A DNA stretch of 33,742 bases from Rhodospirillales bacterium (GTDB lineage Bacteria; Pseudomonadota; Alphaproteobacteria; CACIAM-22H2). Below the pieces are notes generated by a model, which ran no database searches, was not told the DNA's origin, and saw only the letters and a program-made list of their open reading frames with translations. A program made the translations under genes and the position numbers. Location: NCBI GenBank assembly GCA_947445225.1, contig CANFCX010000016.1, forward strand, positions 1 through 33,742, written 5' to 3'. Positions 19,356 to 26,680 of the stretch are shown here, piece by piece (within the stretch, counting starts at the first letter, position 1; every line of letters begins with the position of its first letter).

Positions 19356-19384
19356 TTGCCGACGGAATGATGATTCGTTATAGA
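19356..19384 (+). promoter_or_regulatory. Candidate promoter of the Lrp-type regulator
   Basis: TTGCCG (19356-19361) and TATAGA (19379-19384) are separated by exactly 17 bp. A start point near 19391 would leave a leader of about 48 nt before the ATG at 19439. Confidence 0.45.
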
Positions 19385-19438
19385 CTTCCGCTTTCCGCCA
19401 AATCTCGGCGATTTTTCAATCATAGGGCGAAATTCTTC

Positions 19439-19993
19439 ATGACCAATTTCCGTCTGTCCGCGGTCGATCAAGGTATCGTGACCGCGCTTAACCAGAATGC
19501 GCGCGTTTCCGTCGCGAAAATCGCCGAGCGGCTCAAAGTCCCGGAATCCACGGCCCGCCACCGCCTGGGCCGGCTGATCAAGCAAGGCGTCATCGAGTTT
19601 TCGACGATGATGAACCCGTTGAAATTCGGCTACCAGATTTGGGCGTTGATCGAAGTCCAAGTCGAGCTTTCCAAGCTGCGCTCCGTCGCCAACGCGCTTG
19701 CGGACCGGCCGGAAGTCTTCTTCGTCGGCGTCGTTTCCGGCGGCTATGACATCTTCGTCGGCGCGCTGTTTCGCACCAACACGGATTTGCTCACCTTCAT
19801 CACCGAAAGGCTGGCGAAGACTCCCGGCATTGTCCGCACGTCGACATCAAGCGTGCTGGACGTCATCAAGCGCGGCGTACCCTCGGTCACCATGTTTTCG
19901 CAGCCGTTTGACGGCGAAGCACCCCGGCGCATCGCCCGGCGTCCCGGCACGCGCAAGGCCGCCGGCAAAAAGGGCCGAGCCGCCGCGGAATAA
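19439..19993 (+). CDS. AsnC/Lrp-family transcriptional regulator
   Basis: From ATG 19439 the protein has 184 residues. An AsnC-type helix-turn-helix is seen at about 5-60 (LSAVDQGIVTALNQNARVSV, AKIAERLKVPESTARHRLGR, LIKQGVIEFSTMMNP). A RAM-like sensor domain follows (IWALIEVQVELSKLRSVANAL, VFFVGVVSGGYDIFVGALFR, LLTFITERLAKTPGIVRTST). The C-terminal 25 residues are basic (ARRPGTRKAAGKKGRAAAE) and could add DNA contacts. Family members sense amino acids or other small molecules; the ligand here is unknown. It is divergent from macAB and convergent with gloA. ATG 19439 was chosen over the upstream in-frame ATG at 19280 because the family N terminus starts there and a promoter-like pair lies between. 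Confidence 0.88.
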   Translation: MTNFRLSAVDQGIVTALNQNARVSVAKIAERLKVPESTARHRLGRLIKQGVIEFSTMMNPLKFGYQIWALIEVQVELSKLRSVANALADRPEVFFVGVVSGGYDIFVGALFRTNTDLLTFITERLAKTPGIVRTSTSSVLDVIKRGVPSVTMFSQPFDGEAPRRIARRPGTRKAAGKKGRAAAE

Positions 19994-20011
19994 TGCGGGG
20001 ATCGCGCCGAG

Positions 20012-20036
20012 CGAGCGGCACCGTCAGGGCCGCTCG
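20012..20036. terminator. Hairpin between convergent regulator and gloA genes
   Basis: CGAGCGGC (20012-20019) and GCCGCTCG (20029-20036) form a perfect 8-bp stem with a 9-nt loop, between the two stop codons and running into the last codons of gloA. No T-run follows on either strand, so it is at most a weak or factor-dependent terminator. Confidence 0.35.
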
Positions 20037-20470
20037 ATCAGCTCCACCTTGTATCCGTCGGGATCAACGATAAAGGCGATGTTGGTGCCGCCATGCGCCA
20101 TCGGCCCCGGCGGCCGCGGAATCGGCACGCCGGCGTTTTTCAGGCGGGCGCAGGCCTCGGCCAGATCGGGGACGCCGATCGCGAGATGGCCAAATCCGGT
20201 GCCGATGTCATAGGCCTCCTCGCGACCCCAATTATGGGTCAACTCGATGACCGCCTGGGTTGCTTCCGGCCCATAGCCGACAAACGCCAGCGTGAATTTC
20301 CCGGAAGGGTAGTCGGTTTTGCGTAGCAGCCGCATGCCGAGCAGGCCGGTGTAGAAAAACAACGATACCTCCAGGTCCTTGACCCGGATCATCGTGTGAA
20401 GCAGGCGGTATGGGGCGGCATCGTTGGATGGCGCGCGGGCCGTCACCGGGTTCGTTTCTGTATCTCGCAT
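20024..20470 (-). CDS. gloA: Lactoylglutathione lyase (glyoxalase I)
   Basis: Glyoxalase I isomerises the hemithioacetal of methylglyoxal and glutathione to S-lactoylglutathione, detoxifying methylglyoxal in the cytoplasm. The 148-residue protein has two betaalphabetabetabeta modules with the four expected metal ligands: His in LLHTMIRVKD, Glu in AVIELTHNWG, His in GFGHLAIGVPD and Glu in YKVELIERP. FFYTGLLGMRLLRKTDYPSGK and DPDGYKVELIE are strong family motifs. The N terminus has about 20 extra residues compared with the E. coli enzyme. It is the last gene of a possible minus-strand unit behind the pentapeptide-repeat gene (33-nt gap). Confidence 0.94.
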   Translation of the reverse strand: MRDTETNPVTARAPSNDAAPYRLLHTMIRVKDLEVSLFFYTGLLGMRLLRKTDYPSGKFTLAFVGYGPEATQAVIELTHNWGREEAYDIGTGFGHLAIGVPDLAEACARLKNAGVPIPRPPGPMAHGGTNIAFIVDPDGYKVELIERP

Positions 20471-20503
20471 GTCGTCGTCGCGTCCTTGTCTCGAGGGCCA
20501 ATC

Positions 20504-21781
20504 TTAGGCCGAACCGGGCGGGCGGCGGGTAAGGTTAAGCGCGGCTTCGATGTCGGCCCCGGTCAAATCCGCGCCGGCAAGCAAGGCGCCGTCGAAATTG
20601 GCGCCGGCAAGGCGCGCGCCGTGCAGGTTTACGCCGGTGAGATCGGCGCGCCGCATATCGGCGCCCTCCAGATTGGCCGGCCACAGCCGGCCATCGGGTG
20701 TGCCGTCCGGGCGTTTAAGTTCGACCTGGCCGAGATTGGCATGGGCAAGGCCGGCATCCTTGAAAATGGCCTGGTTGAGGTCGGCGCCGCCGAGATCGGC
20801 CGAGGTCAGGTCCGCGCCAGTCATGTCGGCGGAGGCAAGATCGGCCATGACCAGCAGACAGTCGGCAAGCCGCGCGCCGGTCAGGGTGGCGCCTTTAAGG
20901 TTGGCACCGCTGAGATCGGCGCCGGACAGATCGACGCGCGCCAGGTTCCGCCCGGCGAAATTCGCTCGCGCGCCATCGGCGCCGTTGCTGGCGATCCAGC
21001 GTTCATGCGCCAGCAGGGCGACATGGAGGTCGCCAGGCAACCGCTCCGGGTTCTTCAGCATGACCGCGCGATCGAGCGCCCCGGCCGAAAAATCCACGCC
21101 CTCGATTTTGGTCCGGCGTAACACCGCCAGCGCAAAATCCGCGCGTTCGACCACGGCCTGGGAAAGGTTGGCGCCGGTCAGGTTGGCGCCCTGGAATTGA
21201 GCATCGGCGAGATTGGCCCCGGTCAAATCGGCGCCGGAAAGATCGGCGTCGCGCAATATCGCGCCCATGAAGTTGACCTCGGGCGCCGACACCGCGGCGA
21301 GGTTGGAGTTCGTCAGATCGGCATTGGAGAAATCGGCTTTGCCGAGTCGCGCCCGATCGAGCTGTGCTCCGGTCAAAACGGTGTGCGCGGCCTGGGTTAT
21401 TCGTTTGGGGCCAAGACGCGCGGCGTCGGGATTGGGCTGCGTGAAGACCCCTAGACGAAGGTCGGCCTCGCGCAGATCGGCACGGGACAATTTCGCGTTC
21501 TTTAATTTGGCGCCGCGCAAATCGGCACCGAAAAGATTGGCCTCGATCAAATCCGCGCCTTCGAGGTCGGCGCCGGCCAGTTTGGCGTAGCTCAAATCCG
21601 CGCCGGTCAGCACCGCCCCGCGCAAATCGGCGCCGGCCAGCTGCGCGCCTTTCAACGTCGCCCGCGGCAAATGAAAGCCCGCCAGCGAGGCGCCGCTCAA
21701 ATCCGCCCGCCTTCCGTCCTTGTCGCCGTTCAGGTAGCGGGCATGGCCATTGAGCACTTCGACCAATTCATCGCGTGTCAT
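20504..21781 (-). CDS. Pentapeptide-repeat protein with two helix caps (paralogue 1)
   Basis: This 425-residue protein is made of A(D/N)LxG-type pentapeptide repeats, which fold as a right-handed quadrilateral beta-helix. Two related cap segments are seen: VLNGHARYLNGDKDGRRADLSG near 9-30 and LLAHERWIASNGADGARANF near 256-275. Each begins a run of repeats, so the protein is two helices in tandem. An insertion, VELKRPDGTPDGRLW, interrupts the second. No signal peptide or catalytic motif is seen, and function is unknown; some members mimic DNA or bind gyrase, which is only family background. ATG 21781 has GAGGAA upstream. It lies 27 nt after the end of the full-length ABC exporter frame. It is paralogous to the protein at 25066-26364, sharing both caps and the KRPDGTP insertion. 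Confidence 0.88.
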   Translation of the reverse strand: MTRDELVEVLNGHARYLNGDKDGRRADLSGASLAGFHLPRATLKGAQLAGADLRGAVLTGADLSYAKLAGADLEGADLIEANLFGADLRGAKLKNAKLSRADLREADLRLGVFTQPNPDAARLGPKRITQAAHTVLTGAQLDRARLGKADFSNADLTNSNLAAVSAPEVNFMGAILRDADLSGADLTGANLADAQFQGANLTGANLSQAVVERADFALAVLRRTKIEGVDFSAGALDRAVMLKNPERLPGDLHVALLAHERWIASNGADGARANFAGRNLARVDLSGADLSGANLKGATLTGARLADCLLVMADLASADMTGADLTSADLGGADLNQAIFKDAGLAHANLGQVELKRPDGTPDGRLWPANLEGADMRRADLTGVNLHGARLAGANFDGALLAGADLTGADIEAALNLTRRPPGSA

Positions 21782-21808
21782 TGCGCCTATTCCTCTTGCC
21801 CAGACCGC

Positions 21809-21952
21809 CTAGTCCGCCGCTTCCAGCGCCTCTTGCTGTCGCGCCCACAGCGAGGCATATCGTCCCGACAGGCGGAGCAGTTGGTCATGCCGGCCGCGCT
21901 CCACCACCGCGCCATCCTCCAGGACGATAATTTCGTCCGCGTCCACGACGGT
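21809..21952 (-). pseudogene. Detached 3' tail of the Atm1-type exporter after an in-frame TAG
   Basis: Reading on in the same frame beyond the TAG at 21953-21955 gives 47 codons to a second TAG at 21809-21811. These begin TVVDADEIIVLEDGAVVERG and end YASLWARQQEALEAAD, exactly the usual C terminus of Atm1-family ATPase domains. The frame is intact, so a single base change explains the break. In the family the residue after AHRL is Ser; TCG to TAG needs one C-to-A change. Confidence 0.85.
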
Positions 21953-23641
21953 CTAGAGCCGATGGGCGATGACCAGGGTCGTCATTCCGCGCGACACCTC
22001 GCGCAGGCTGCGCTGAATCGCCTTTTCGGTGTGGCTGTCGAGGGCGGAGGTCGCTTCGTCGAACAGGAAGATGCTCGGTTGTTTGAGAACGGCGCGGGCG
22101 ATGGCCACGCGTTGTTTTTCCCCGCCCGAAAGCTTCAAGCCGCGCTCCCCGACCATGGTGTCGTAGCCGTCGGGAAGTGATGCCACGAAATCGTGTATCT
22201 GCGCCAGGCGCGCGGCGGCGATCACGTCGTCGCGCCCCGCATCGGGACGCCCGAAGGCGATGTTGTAATAGATCGATTCGTTGAACAGCACCGGGTCTTG
22301 CGGCACCACGGCGATGGCGGCGCGCAGGCTGGCCTGGGTAACCTCGCGCAGGTCGCGGCCGTCGATCAGGATATGGCCGCCGGTCGGATCGTAAAAGCGG
22401 AACAACAATCGGCCGATCGTCGATTTGCCGGCGCCGCTGGATCCGACCAATCCCAGCACCCTGCCCGGCGCGACCGTGAAGGACACATTGTTCAACACCG
22501 GACCCCGGCGCGGATCGTAAGCGAAGGTGACGTTCTCGAACCGGACCTCGCCCGGCCCCTTGGGCAGCGCGATCGCCCCCGGTTTGTCGGTGACTTCCGG
22601 GGGCTGCTCGAACAGCGCCATGAGATTTTCGACATCGATCAGCGCCTGTTTGATCTGCCGGTAGAGCTGCCCCATGCGATCGAGCGGACGCAGGAGCTGC
22701 ATCATGTAGGTGTTGACCATGACGAAATCTCCGACCGTCATGCCGCCCGAAGCCGTCTCGCCCCCGGCCAGCAACAACATGGCGGTCAGGCCAACACCGA
22801 GAATCGAGACCTGCAAGAGGCCGGTGATGCTGCGTCCGATCAGGGCTTGCACCGTCAGTTTCTCGACTCGGTGCAGAGCCTCGTCGTAACGATCGGCGAT
22901 GTGGCGTTCGTTACCGAAGAATTTCACGGTCTCGTAGTTGAGCAGGCCGTCGATGGCCTTGCCATGCGCCTCGTTCTGTTCGATCACCGCCCGGCGCTGG
23001 TGGCGGCGGAGCCACTCCGAGCCAATGACTAGGGCCACCGTGTAGAGCCCCAGGGTGCCCACCGCCAGCAAGGCGAAGACGGGCTGGAACCAGGCCAGCA
23101 ACACCGCGCACATGAACGCGATCTCGGCGAAAAGCGGCAGGATGATGAAAACGACGTTGAACAGCAGCTCGTCGGTGCCGCGCAGCCCGCTATCGAGAAC
23201 CCGGCTGAGCGATCCGGTGCGCCGTCCGAGATGGAAACGGAGCGACAATTCGTGGAGGTGGCGGAAGGCCGCCAGACCGAGATACCGCTTTACCCTTTGC
23301 TCGATCGGCCCATAAAGCGTCCAGCGCAGCTCGTTCAGCGCCTTGCCGAGCCAATGTACGAAGCCATAGGCAAAGACGAGCGCCACCGGGGCGACTAACG
23401 CGCTGGAGGTTTGCGACAGCTGGTCCACGGCCTGGCCGAACAACACCGGGACGAGGGCGTTCACGAACGCCGCGGCGTTGAGCAGGATCACGGAAAGCAC
23501 GAGGCGGGCGCGCAGACCCGGATCGTCGCGCGGCCACAAATAGGGCAGCGCCATGCGCAGCGCCCGCCAGTCCCGCGCCTTGGCGAGATCGGCGGCGGGG
23601 TCCGGCGAATGCCTCATCCCGCGTGAATGCGCTTCAGCCAT
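21953..23641 (-). CDS. Atm1-type ABC exporter, fused permease and ATPase, truncated by an in-frame TAG
   Basis: This half-transporter resembles the Atm1/HMT group, which exports glutathione-linked or metal-related compounds across the inner membrane. From ATG 23641 it has 562 residues before the TAG. There are about six transmembrane helices (45-320), the motif [20 protein letters not shown] typical of Atm1 proteins, Walker [10 protein letters not shown] (400-408), the Q-loop in [20 protein letters not shown], signature [14 protein letters not shown], Walker [14 protein letters not shown] and the switch His in VIAHRL. The protein stops right after AHRL, losing about 48 residues that remain encoded downstream. 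All nucleotide-contacting motifs precede the stop, but the last helices would be lost. GTG 23647 is an alternative start. The break could be a real mutation, readthrough or a sequencing error. Confidence 0.85.
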   Translation of the reverse strand: MAEAHSRGMRHSPDPAADLAKARDWRALRMALPYLWPRDDPGLRARLVLSVILLNAAAFVNALVPVLFGQAVDQLSQTSSALVAPVALVFAYGFVHWLGKALNELRWTLYGPIEQRVKRYLGLAAFRHLHELSLRFHLGRRTGSLSRVLDSGLRGTDELLFNVVFIILPLFAEIAFMCAVLLAWFQPVFALLAVGTLGLYTVALVIGSEWLRRHQRRAVIEQNEAHGKAIDGLLNYETVKFFGNERHIADRYDEALHRVEKLTVQALIGRSITGLLQVSILGVGLTAMLLLAGGETASGGMTVGDFVMVNTYMMQLLRPLDRMGQLYRQIKQALIDVENLMALFEQPPEVTDKPGAIALPKGPGEVRFENVTFAYDPRRGPVLNNVSFTVAPGRVLGLVGSSGAGKSTIGRLLFRFYDPTGGHILIDGRDLREVTQASLRAAIAVVPQDPVLFNESIYYNIAFGRPDAGRDDVIAAARLAQIHDFVASLPDGYDTMVGERGLKLSGGEKQRVAIARAVLKQPSIFLFDEATSALDSHTEKAIQRSLREVSRGMTTLVIAHRL

Positions 23642-23731
23642 ATCCACCCATAGTGCGACGCTTCCAATTGCGCCAACGCGGCTACACTAACACCGGGATG
23701 TGACCGCTTGGGAGGTCAGAACCATGGACGC

Positions 23732-23768
23732 AAAAAAACCATGGCGCGGCTTGGCGGCCGCGCCATGG
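23732..23768 (-). terminator. Rho-independent terminator of the DUF2852 gene
   Basis: A perfect 12-bp stem (CCATGGCGCGGC at 23739-23750, GCCGCGCCATGG at 23757-23768) with a 6-nt loop is followed, on the minus strand, by seven T residues (23738-23732). It begins 26 nt after the TGA of the DUF2852 gene. It isolates that gene from the ABC exporter downstream. Confidence 0.9.
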
Positions 23769-23793
23769 CTGTTTCGGTCCGGGGGTAGGGCTG

Positions 23794-24240
23794 TCAGCCC
23801 ATGGGGTTGGGCGCGCCGTGCCCCTCCGGCTCGGGCGCACGCGGCGGCCGGCGGCCGCGATCGGCCATGAACTGGTCGAATTCGGCCTTGTCGCGGGCGT
23901 GGCGCAGACGGTCCATGAATTCCCGGAATTCGCTTTGTTCATCTTCCAGGCGGCGCAGTGTCTCTTCGCGATATTCGTCAAAGGCGCGGTTCCCGCTCGT
24001 CCCGCAGGCATGGTGCCCGTGGTTGGCGCGCGAACCCCAAAAACCCATTCCACGATGTTTTCGCGATCCCATTCTTCCACTCCATATGAGGTAAGCCAAA
24101 AGGGCCAAACCGAAGGGCCAGGCAAAGATGAAGCCGAGCACGAGCAGCGCGATCCAGGCCGGTTTGCCCATGTCGTCGATTTTCGCGACGATGCCGCCGA
24201 CAACGTCGCTCAAATCATCCAGTCTCGCGGCAATGCTCAT
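23794..24240 (-). CDS. DUF2852 family membrane protein
   Basis: The 148-residue protein has an N-terminal amphipathic segment (1-25), one long hydrophobic segment (WIALLVLGFIFAWPFGLAL then LAYLIW, about 29-53) that could form one or two membrane passes, and a Gly/His-rich linker (about 60-80). A charged helical part, NRAFDEYREETLRRLEDEQS and then FREFMDRLRHARDKAEFDQF, is characteristic of DUF2852, a family of unknown function common in alphaproteobacteria. It is a single-gene unit: a strong promoter-operator precedes it and a strong terminator follows. GGGAG stands just before ATG 24240. Control by the TetR gene immediately upstream is likely from the operator-like dyad at the start point. 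Confidence 0.88.
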   Translation of the reverse strand: MSIAARLDDLSDVVGGIVAKIDDMGKPAWIALLVLGFIFAWPFGLALLAYLIWSGRMGSRKHRGMGFWGSRANHGHHACGTSGNRAFDEYREETLRRLEDEQSEFREFMDRLRHARDKAEFDQFMADRGRRPPRAPEPEGHGAPNPMG

Positions 24241-24253
24241 GGGTGATCTCCCA

Positions 24254-24278
24254 ATGTGAATGTTAATGACATTTACAT
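24254..24278. promoter_or_regulatory. Operator-like inverted repeat at the DUF2852 start point
   Basis: Arms ATGTGAATGT (24254-24263) and ACATTTACAT (24269-24278) match at 9 of 10 positions around a 5-bp centre. The dyad overlaps the end of the -10 box and the expected start point, the position of a repressor site. Its length and symmetry fit a TetR-family dimer, and a TetR gene lies directly upstream. Confidence 0.72.
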
Positions 24279-24305
24279 AATGGGGTCGCCACCCGCTCCT
24301 GTCAA
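24277..24305 (-). promoter_or_regulatory. Sigma70-type promoter of the DUF2852 gene
   Basis: On the minus strand TTGACA (24305-24300) is a perfect -35 box, followed after exactly 17 bp by CATTAT (24282-24277). The start point would fall near 24270, inside the inverted repeat, leaving a leader of about 30 nt. Confidence 0.72.
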
Positions 24306-24324
24306 GGGGCTAACCAGCCCATCG

Positions 24325-24972
24325 CTACCGGGGGCCCGCCGGATCGAGTCCGAGACCCCGCAAATAGATGAGAAGCCCGGCTTCCAGCAACTCCTCGGCC
24401 GACATCGGCAGCTTGCGGCGGCCGGCATCGGCGCGGGCAAACAACGAGGCGATGCCATGGGCCATCGCCCAGACATGAAGGCTCATCATCAGCGCCGGGG
24501 GACGGCTTTCGCGCGGGAGCTGCGCGGTGAGGCTCTCCGACGCCTTGCGCAATACGCCAAAAGCGGCGTCGGCGGCCTGGCGCAGGCCGGGATCGGCTTC
24601 CATCGGCACGCCGGCCTCGAACATCGCCGAATAATAGGCCGGCTCCCCGCGCGCGAAGGCGAGATAAGCGCGGCCGACATTTTCAAACGCCGAGAACGGA
24701 TCGGGCCGGCCATTGTTCCAGCTCTTCTCCAGGGCCGCCTCGAATTGTTCGAAGCCGCGGCGGGCGACGTCGGCCATCAGGGCGTCGCGGTCGCGAAAAT
24801 GGCGGTAGGGCGCGGCCGAGCTGACTCCGGCCCAGCGCGCGGCATCGGCGAAGGTGAATCCGGCCGGACCTTTTTCGGCGATAAGATGAAGCGCCGCGCG
24901 GATCAATGCCTCGCGCAGATTGCCGTGGTGATAACCGCGGCCACCGTCGGAACCCTGTCCTGACCAGCCCAT
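24325..24972 (-). CDS. TetR-family transcriptional regulator
   Basis: From ATG 24972 the protein has 215 residues. The N-terminal DNA-binding domain shows RGYHHGNLREALIRAALHLI, AEKGPAGFTFADAARWAGVS and SAAPYRHFRDRDALMADVA, a standard TetR helix-turn-helix. The C-terminal ligand domain has helices around FENVGRAYLAFARGEPAYYS and SLHVWAMAHGIASLFA, resembling WHG-type TetR regulators. The reading frame is open to a GTG at 25020, but family proteins begin close to the GRGYHHGNL motif, so ATG 24972 is preferred. No Shine-Dalgarno is seen. The gene lies 84 bp upstream of DUF2852 and is probably its repressor. A related dyad (24970-24990) covers its own start, suggesting autoregulation. Confidence 0.9.
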   Translation of the reverse strand: MGWSGQGSDGGRGYHHGNLREALIRAALHLIAEKGPAGFTFADAARWAGVSSAAPYRHFRDRDALMADVARRGFEQFEAALEKSWNNGRPDPFSAFENVGRAYLAFARGEPAYYSAMFEAGVPMEADPGLRQAADAAFGVLRKASESLTAQLPRESRPPALMMSLHVWAMAHGIASLFARADAGRRKLPMSAEELLEAGLLIYLRGLGLDPAGPR

Positions 24973-24990
24973 GTGACGCGTTCTTACATG
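24970..24990. promoter_or_regulatory. Dyad overlapping the tetR start codon
   Basis: CATGTGA (24970-24976) and TTACATG (24984-24990) match at 6 of 7 positions around a 7-bp centre. The half-site ATGTGA/TTACAT is shared with the DUF2852 operator, but the spacing is 6 bp shorter, so binding by the same protein is uncertain. Confidence 0.4.
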
Positions 24991-25065
24991 AAAAGCCGGC
25001 GGAGGGGTGTGAAATTCCACGCACCGAGCCGCCGCCGCCTGCCGAAATGCGCCGTGGTTGGCGCC

Positions 25066-26364
25066 CTAGGTCCGCAGGTTCGGCATGACCGCGCCGGTCA
25101 GATCGGCCTCGGTGAAGACCGCGCGAGTGATGACAGCGCCGGACAGATCGCAGCCGCGCAGTTTCGTTCCCGTGAGATTGGCGCCCGTCAAATTCGCGAA
25201 GCGCAGGTCGGCGCCGTCAAGCATCGCCGACCACAACTTCCCGCTGGGTGTGCCGTCGGGGCGTTTGAGTTCGACCGGGCCGAGATTGACGCCCGCGAGA
25301 TTGGCGCGGCTGAGATTGGCTTTACGCAAATCCGCGCCGCCGAGATCGGCGCCGGACAAATTGGCGGTCGACAGGTCGCATCCGGTGAAATTGGCCAGAA
25401 CGAACAGACAATCGGCGAGATTGGCGCCGACAAACACGGCGTCGGCGAGATCGGCGCCGGAAAGATCGGCGCCGGAAAGATCGGCGCCGCTCAAATCCCG
25501 ATAGGAGAAATCGGCGCGATTGCCGGACTCGCCGTTGGACGTGATCCATTGTTCGTGTTCGCGCAGCGCGGTCCGCAAATCCGGCGCGAGCCGCTCGGCA
25601 TTGCGCAGCATGATCGCGCCGCTGCGGGCGAGCGCGGCCGGGTCGATGCCGTCGAGCACGGCGCGCCGGAGAATGGCGCGGCGAAAATCGGCGCCCTCGA
25701 TCGACGCGCCGGCGAGATTGGCGCCGGTGAGATCGGCGCCGTCGAGCCGGGCTAGCGCCAAATTCGCACCCGTGAGGTCGGCGCCGGTCAGGTTCGCCGA
25801 TTTCAACTCGGCCCCGGTGAGGTTCGCGGCATGCAGGGTGGCGAAGGAGAATTTCGTGCCCTGAGCCTGGGCCTCGCTCAAATTGCATTCCGACATGTCG
25901 GCGTTGGTGAAATTTGCCTTCGCCAACCGGCTGCGATCGAGCTGCGCGCCGGCCAGATCGGCACTGGTGTATTCGGCCACGTTGACGCTCGCCATCGGCC
26001 CGCTCCGCATGGCCTTGGCATAGGTCACCACGCCGGCGCGGACATCGGCCTCGCGCAAATCGGCCCCGGAAAGCCGGGCGCCGCGCAGGCGACAGGCACG
26101 CAGATCGGCATTTGCGAGCGAGGCCGAACTCAAATCCGCATATTCGAGATTGGTTCCGAAAAGATCGGCCTTGCTCAAATCGGCTTCGGAAAGAAGCGCG
26201 CCGCGCATATTGGCGCCGGACAACACAGCCGCGCTAAGCCGTGCCTTCGGCAGGCGCAGGCCGATGAGATTGGCGTCCTTCAAGCTCGCGCGGGCGCCGC
26301 CTTCCTTGCCATCCAAATACGACGCGTGGGCCACTAAAACCGCGGCGAACTGTTCAGGCGACAT
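25066..26364 (-). CDS. Pentapeptide-repeat protein with two helix caps (paralogue 2)
   Basis: This 432-residue protein has the same architecture as the protein at 20504-21781. A first cap, LVAHASYLDGKEGGARASL (about 10-28), is followed by pentapeptide repeats. A second cap, LREHEQWITSNGESGNRADF (about 267-286), is followed by a second repeat run carrying the VELKRPDGTPSGKLW insertion. The repeats run as ADLSGADLSGADL, consistent with a right-handed beta-helix. At 25449-25478 two identical 15-bp units encode adjacent repeats, a sign of recent expansion. ATG 26364 has GGGAG six bases upstream. No signal peptide or enzyme motif is seen. It is the gene before tetR on the same strand (93-nt gap). 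Function unknown. Confidence 0.88.
   Translation of the reverse strand: MSPEQFAAVLVAHASYLDGKEGGARASLKDANLIGLRLPKARLSAAVLSGANMRGALLSEADLSKADLFGTNLEYADLSSASLANADLRACRLRGARLSGADLREADVRAGVVTYAKAMRSGPMASVNVAEYTSADLAGAQLDRSRLAKANFTNADMSECNLSEAQAQGTKFSFATLHAANLTGAELKSANLTGADLTGANLALARLDGADLTGANLAGASIEGADFRRAILRRAVLDGIDPAALARSGAIMLRNAERLAPDLRTALREHEQWITSNGESGNRADFSYRDLSGADLSGADLSGADLADAVFVGANLADCLFVLANFTGCDLSTANLSGADLGGADLRKANLSRANLAGVNLGPVELKRPDGTPSGKLWSAMLDGADLRFANLTGANLTGTKLRGCDLSGAVITRAVFTEADLTGAVMPNLRT
25449..25489. repeat. 15-bp tandem repeat inside the pentapeptide gene
   Basis: Two exact copies of GATCGGCGCCGGAAA (25449-25463, 25464-25478) are followed by the first 11 bases of a third. One unit equals one pentapeptide coil step. 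Confidence 0.8.
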
Positions 26365-26680
26365 CCATTACTCCCGAGGCAGAACCAACGACGTCGTCGA
26401 GCGGAAAACCCCGCGATGACGCCGAACAAACCAGACCGCGACCTCATGCCCCGACTCGCGATCGACGGATACTAGCGTGGATTGCGCCGGATGCCGAATC
26501 AACGATCGTCGGTAGCGACGCCCGTTTCTAGGTCGATTTTCCCATCGCCACCGGAGGCCCTTGATTCTGCTATTATCCCGGCCACGATCGCACCAATCGA
26601 GGTCCTCGCCCGCCCTCGCGCGGGACCGGGTAACACCCGCGAAAACCGACGCCTCAACCACACCCTTGGAAGGGAATCCC
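26365..26680. other. 316-bp divergent intergenic region
   Basis: This region separates the divergent pentapeptide-repeat gene (minus) and the small helical-protein gene (plus). It has an ACGATCGT palindrome near 26500 and TATTAT (about 26571-26576) upstream of the plus-strand gene. I find no well-spaced -35/-10 pair and no convincing gene. Confidence 0.4.

Larger units (their letters stand above)
19066..19438. promoter_or_regulatory. 373-bp divergent region between macA and the Lrp-type regulator
   Basis: The part near macA is GC-rich. The middle (19235-19280) is AT-rich and holds the perfect dyad at 19239-19255. A promoter-like pair precedes the regulator at 19356-19384. The regulator's frame is open upstream to 19280, but those codons do not look like an AsnC-family N terminus. 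No further gene is seen. Confidence 0.5.

Noticed and set aside
21953-21955. General reassignment of TAG to an amino acid
   Set aside because: TAG ends the outer-membrane factor gene (14538-14540), the second pentapeptide gene (25066-25068) and tetR (24325-24327), so it works as a normal stop here.
23682-24203. A 173-codon minus-strand frame overlapping the DUF2852 gene
   Set aside because: It is in another frame of the DUF2852 gene and runs through the terminator hairpin; the DUF2852 motifs decide the true frame.
25066-26364. Periodic DNA repeats that might look like a CRISPR array
   Set aside because: The 15-bp periodicity is coding for pentapeptide repeats; there are no unique spacers and no cas genes.
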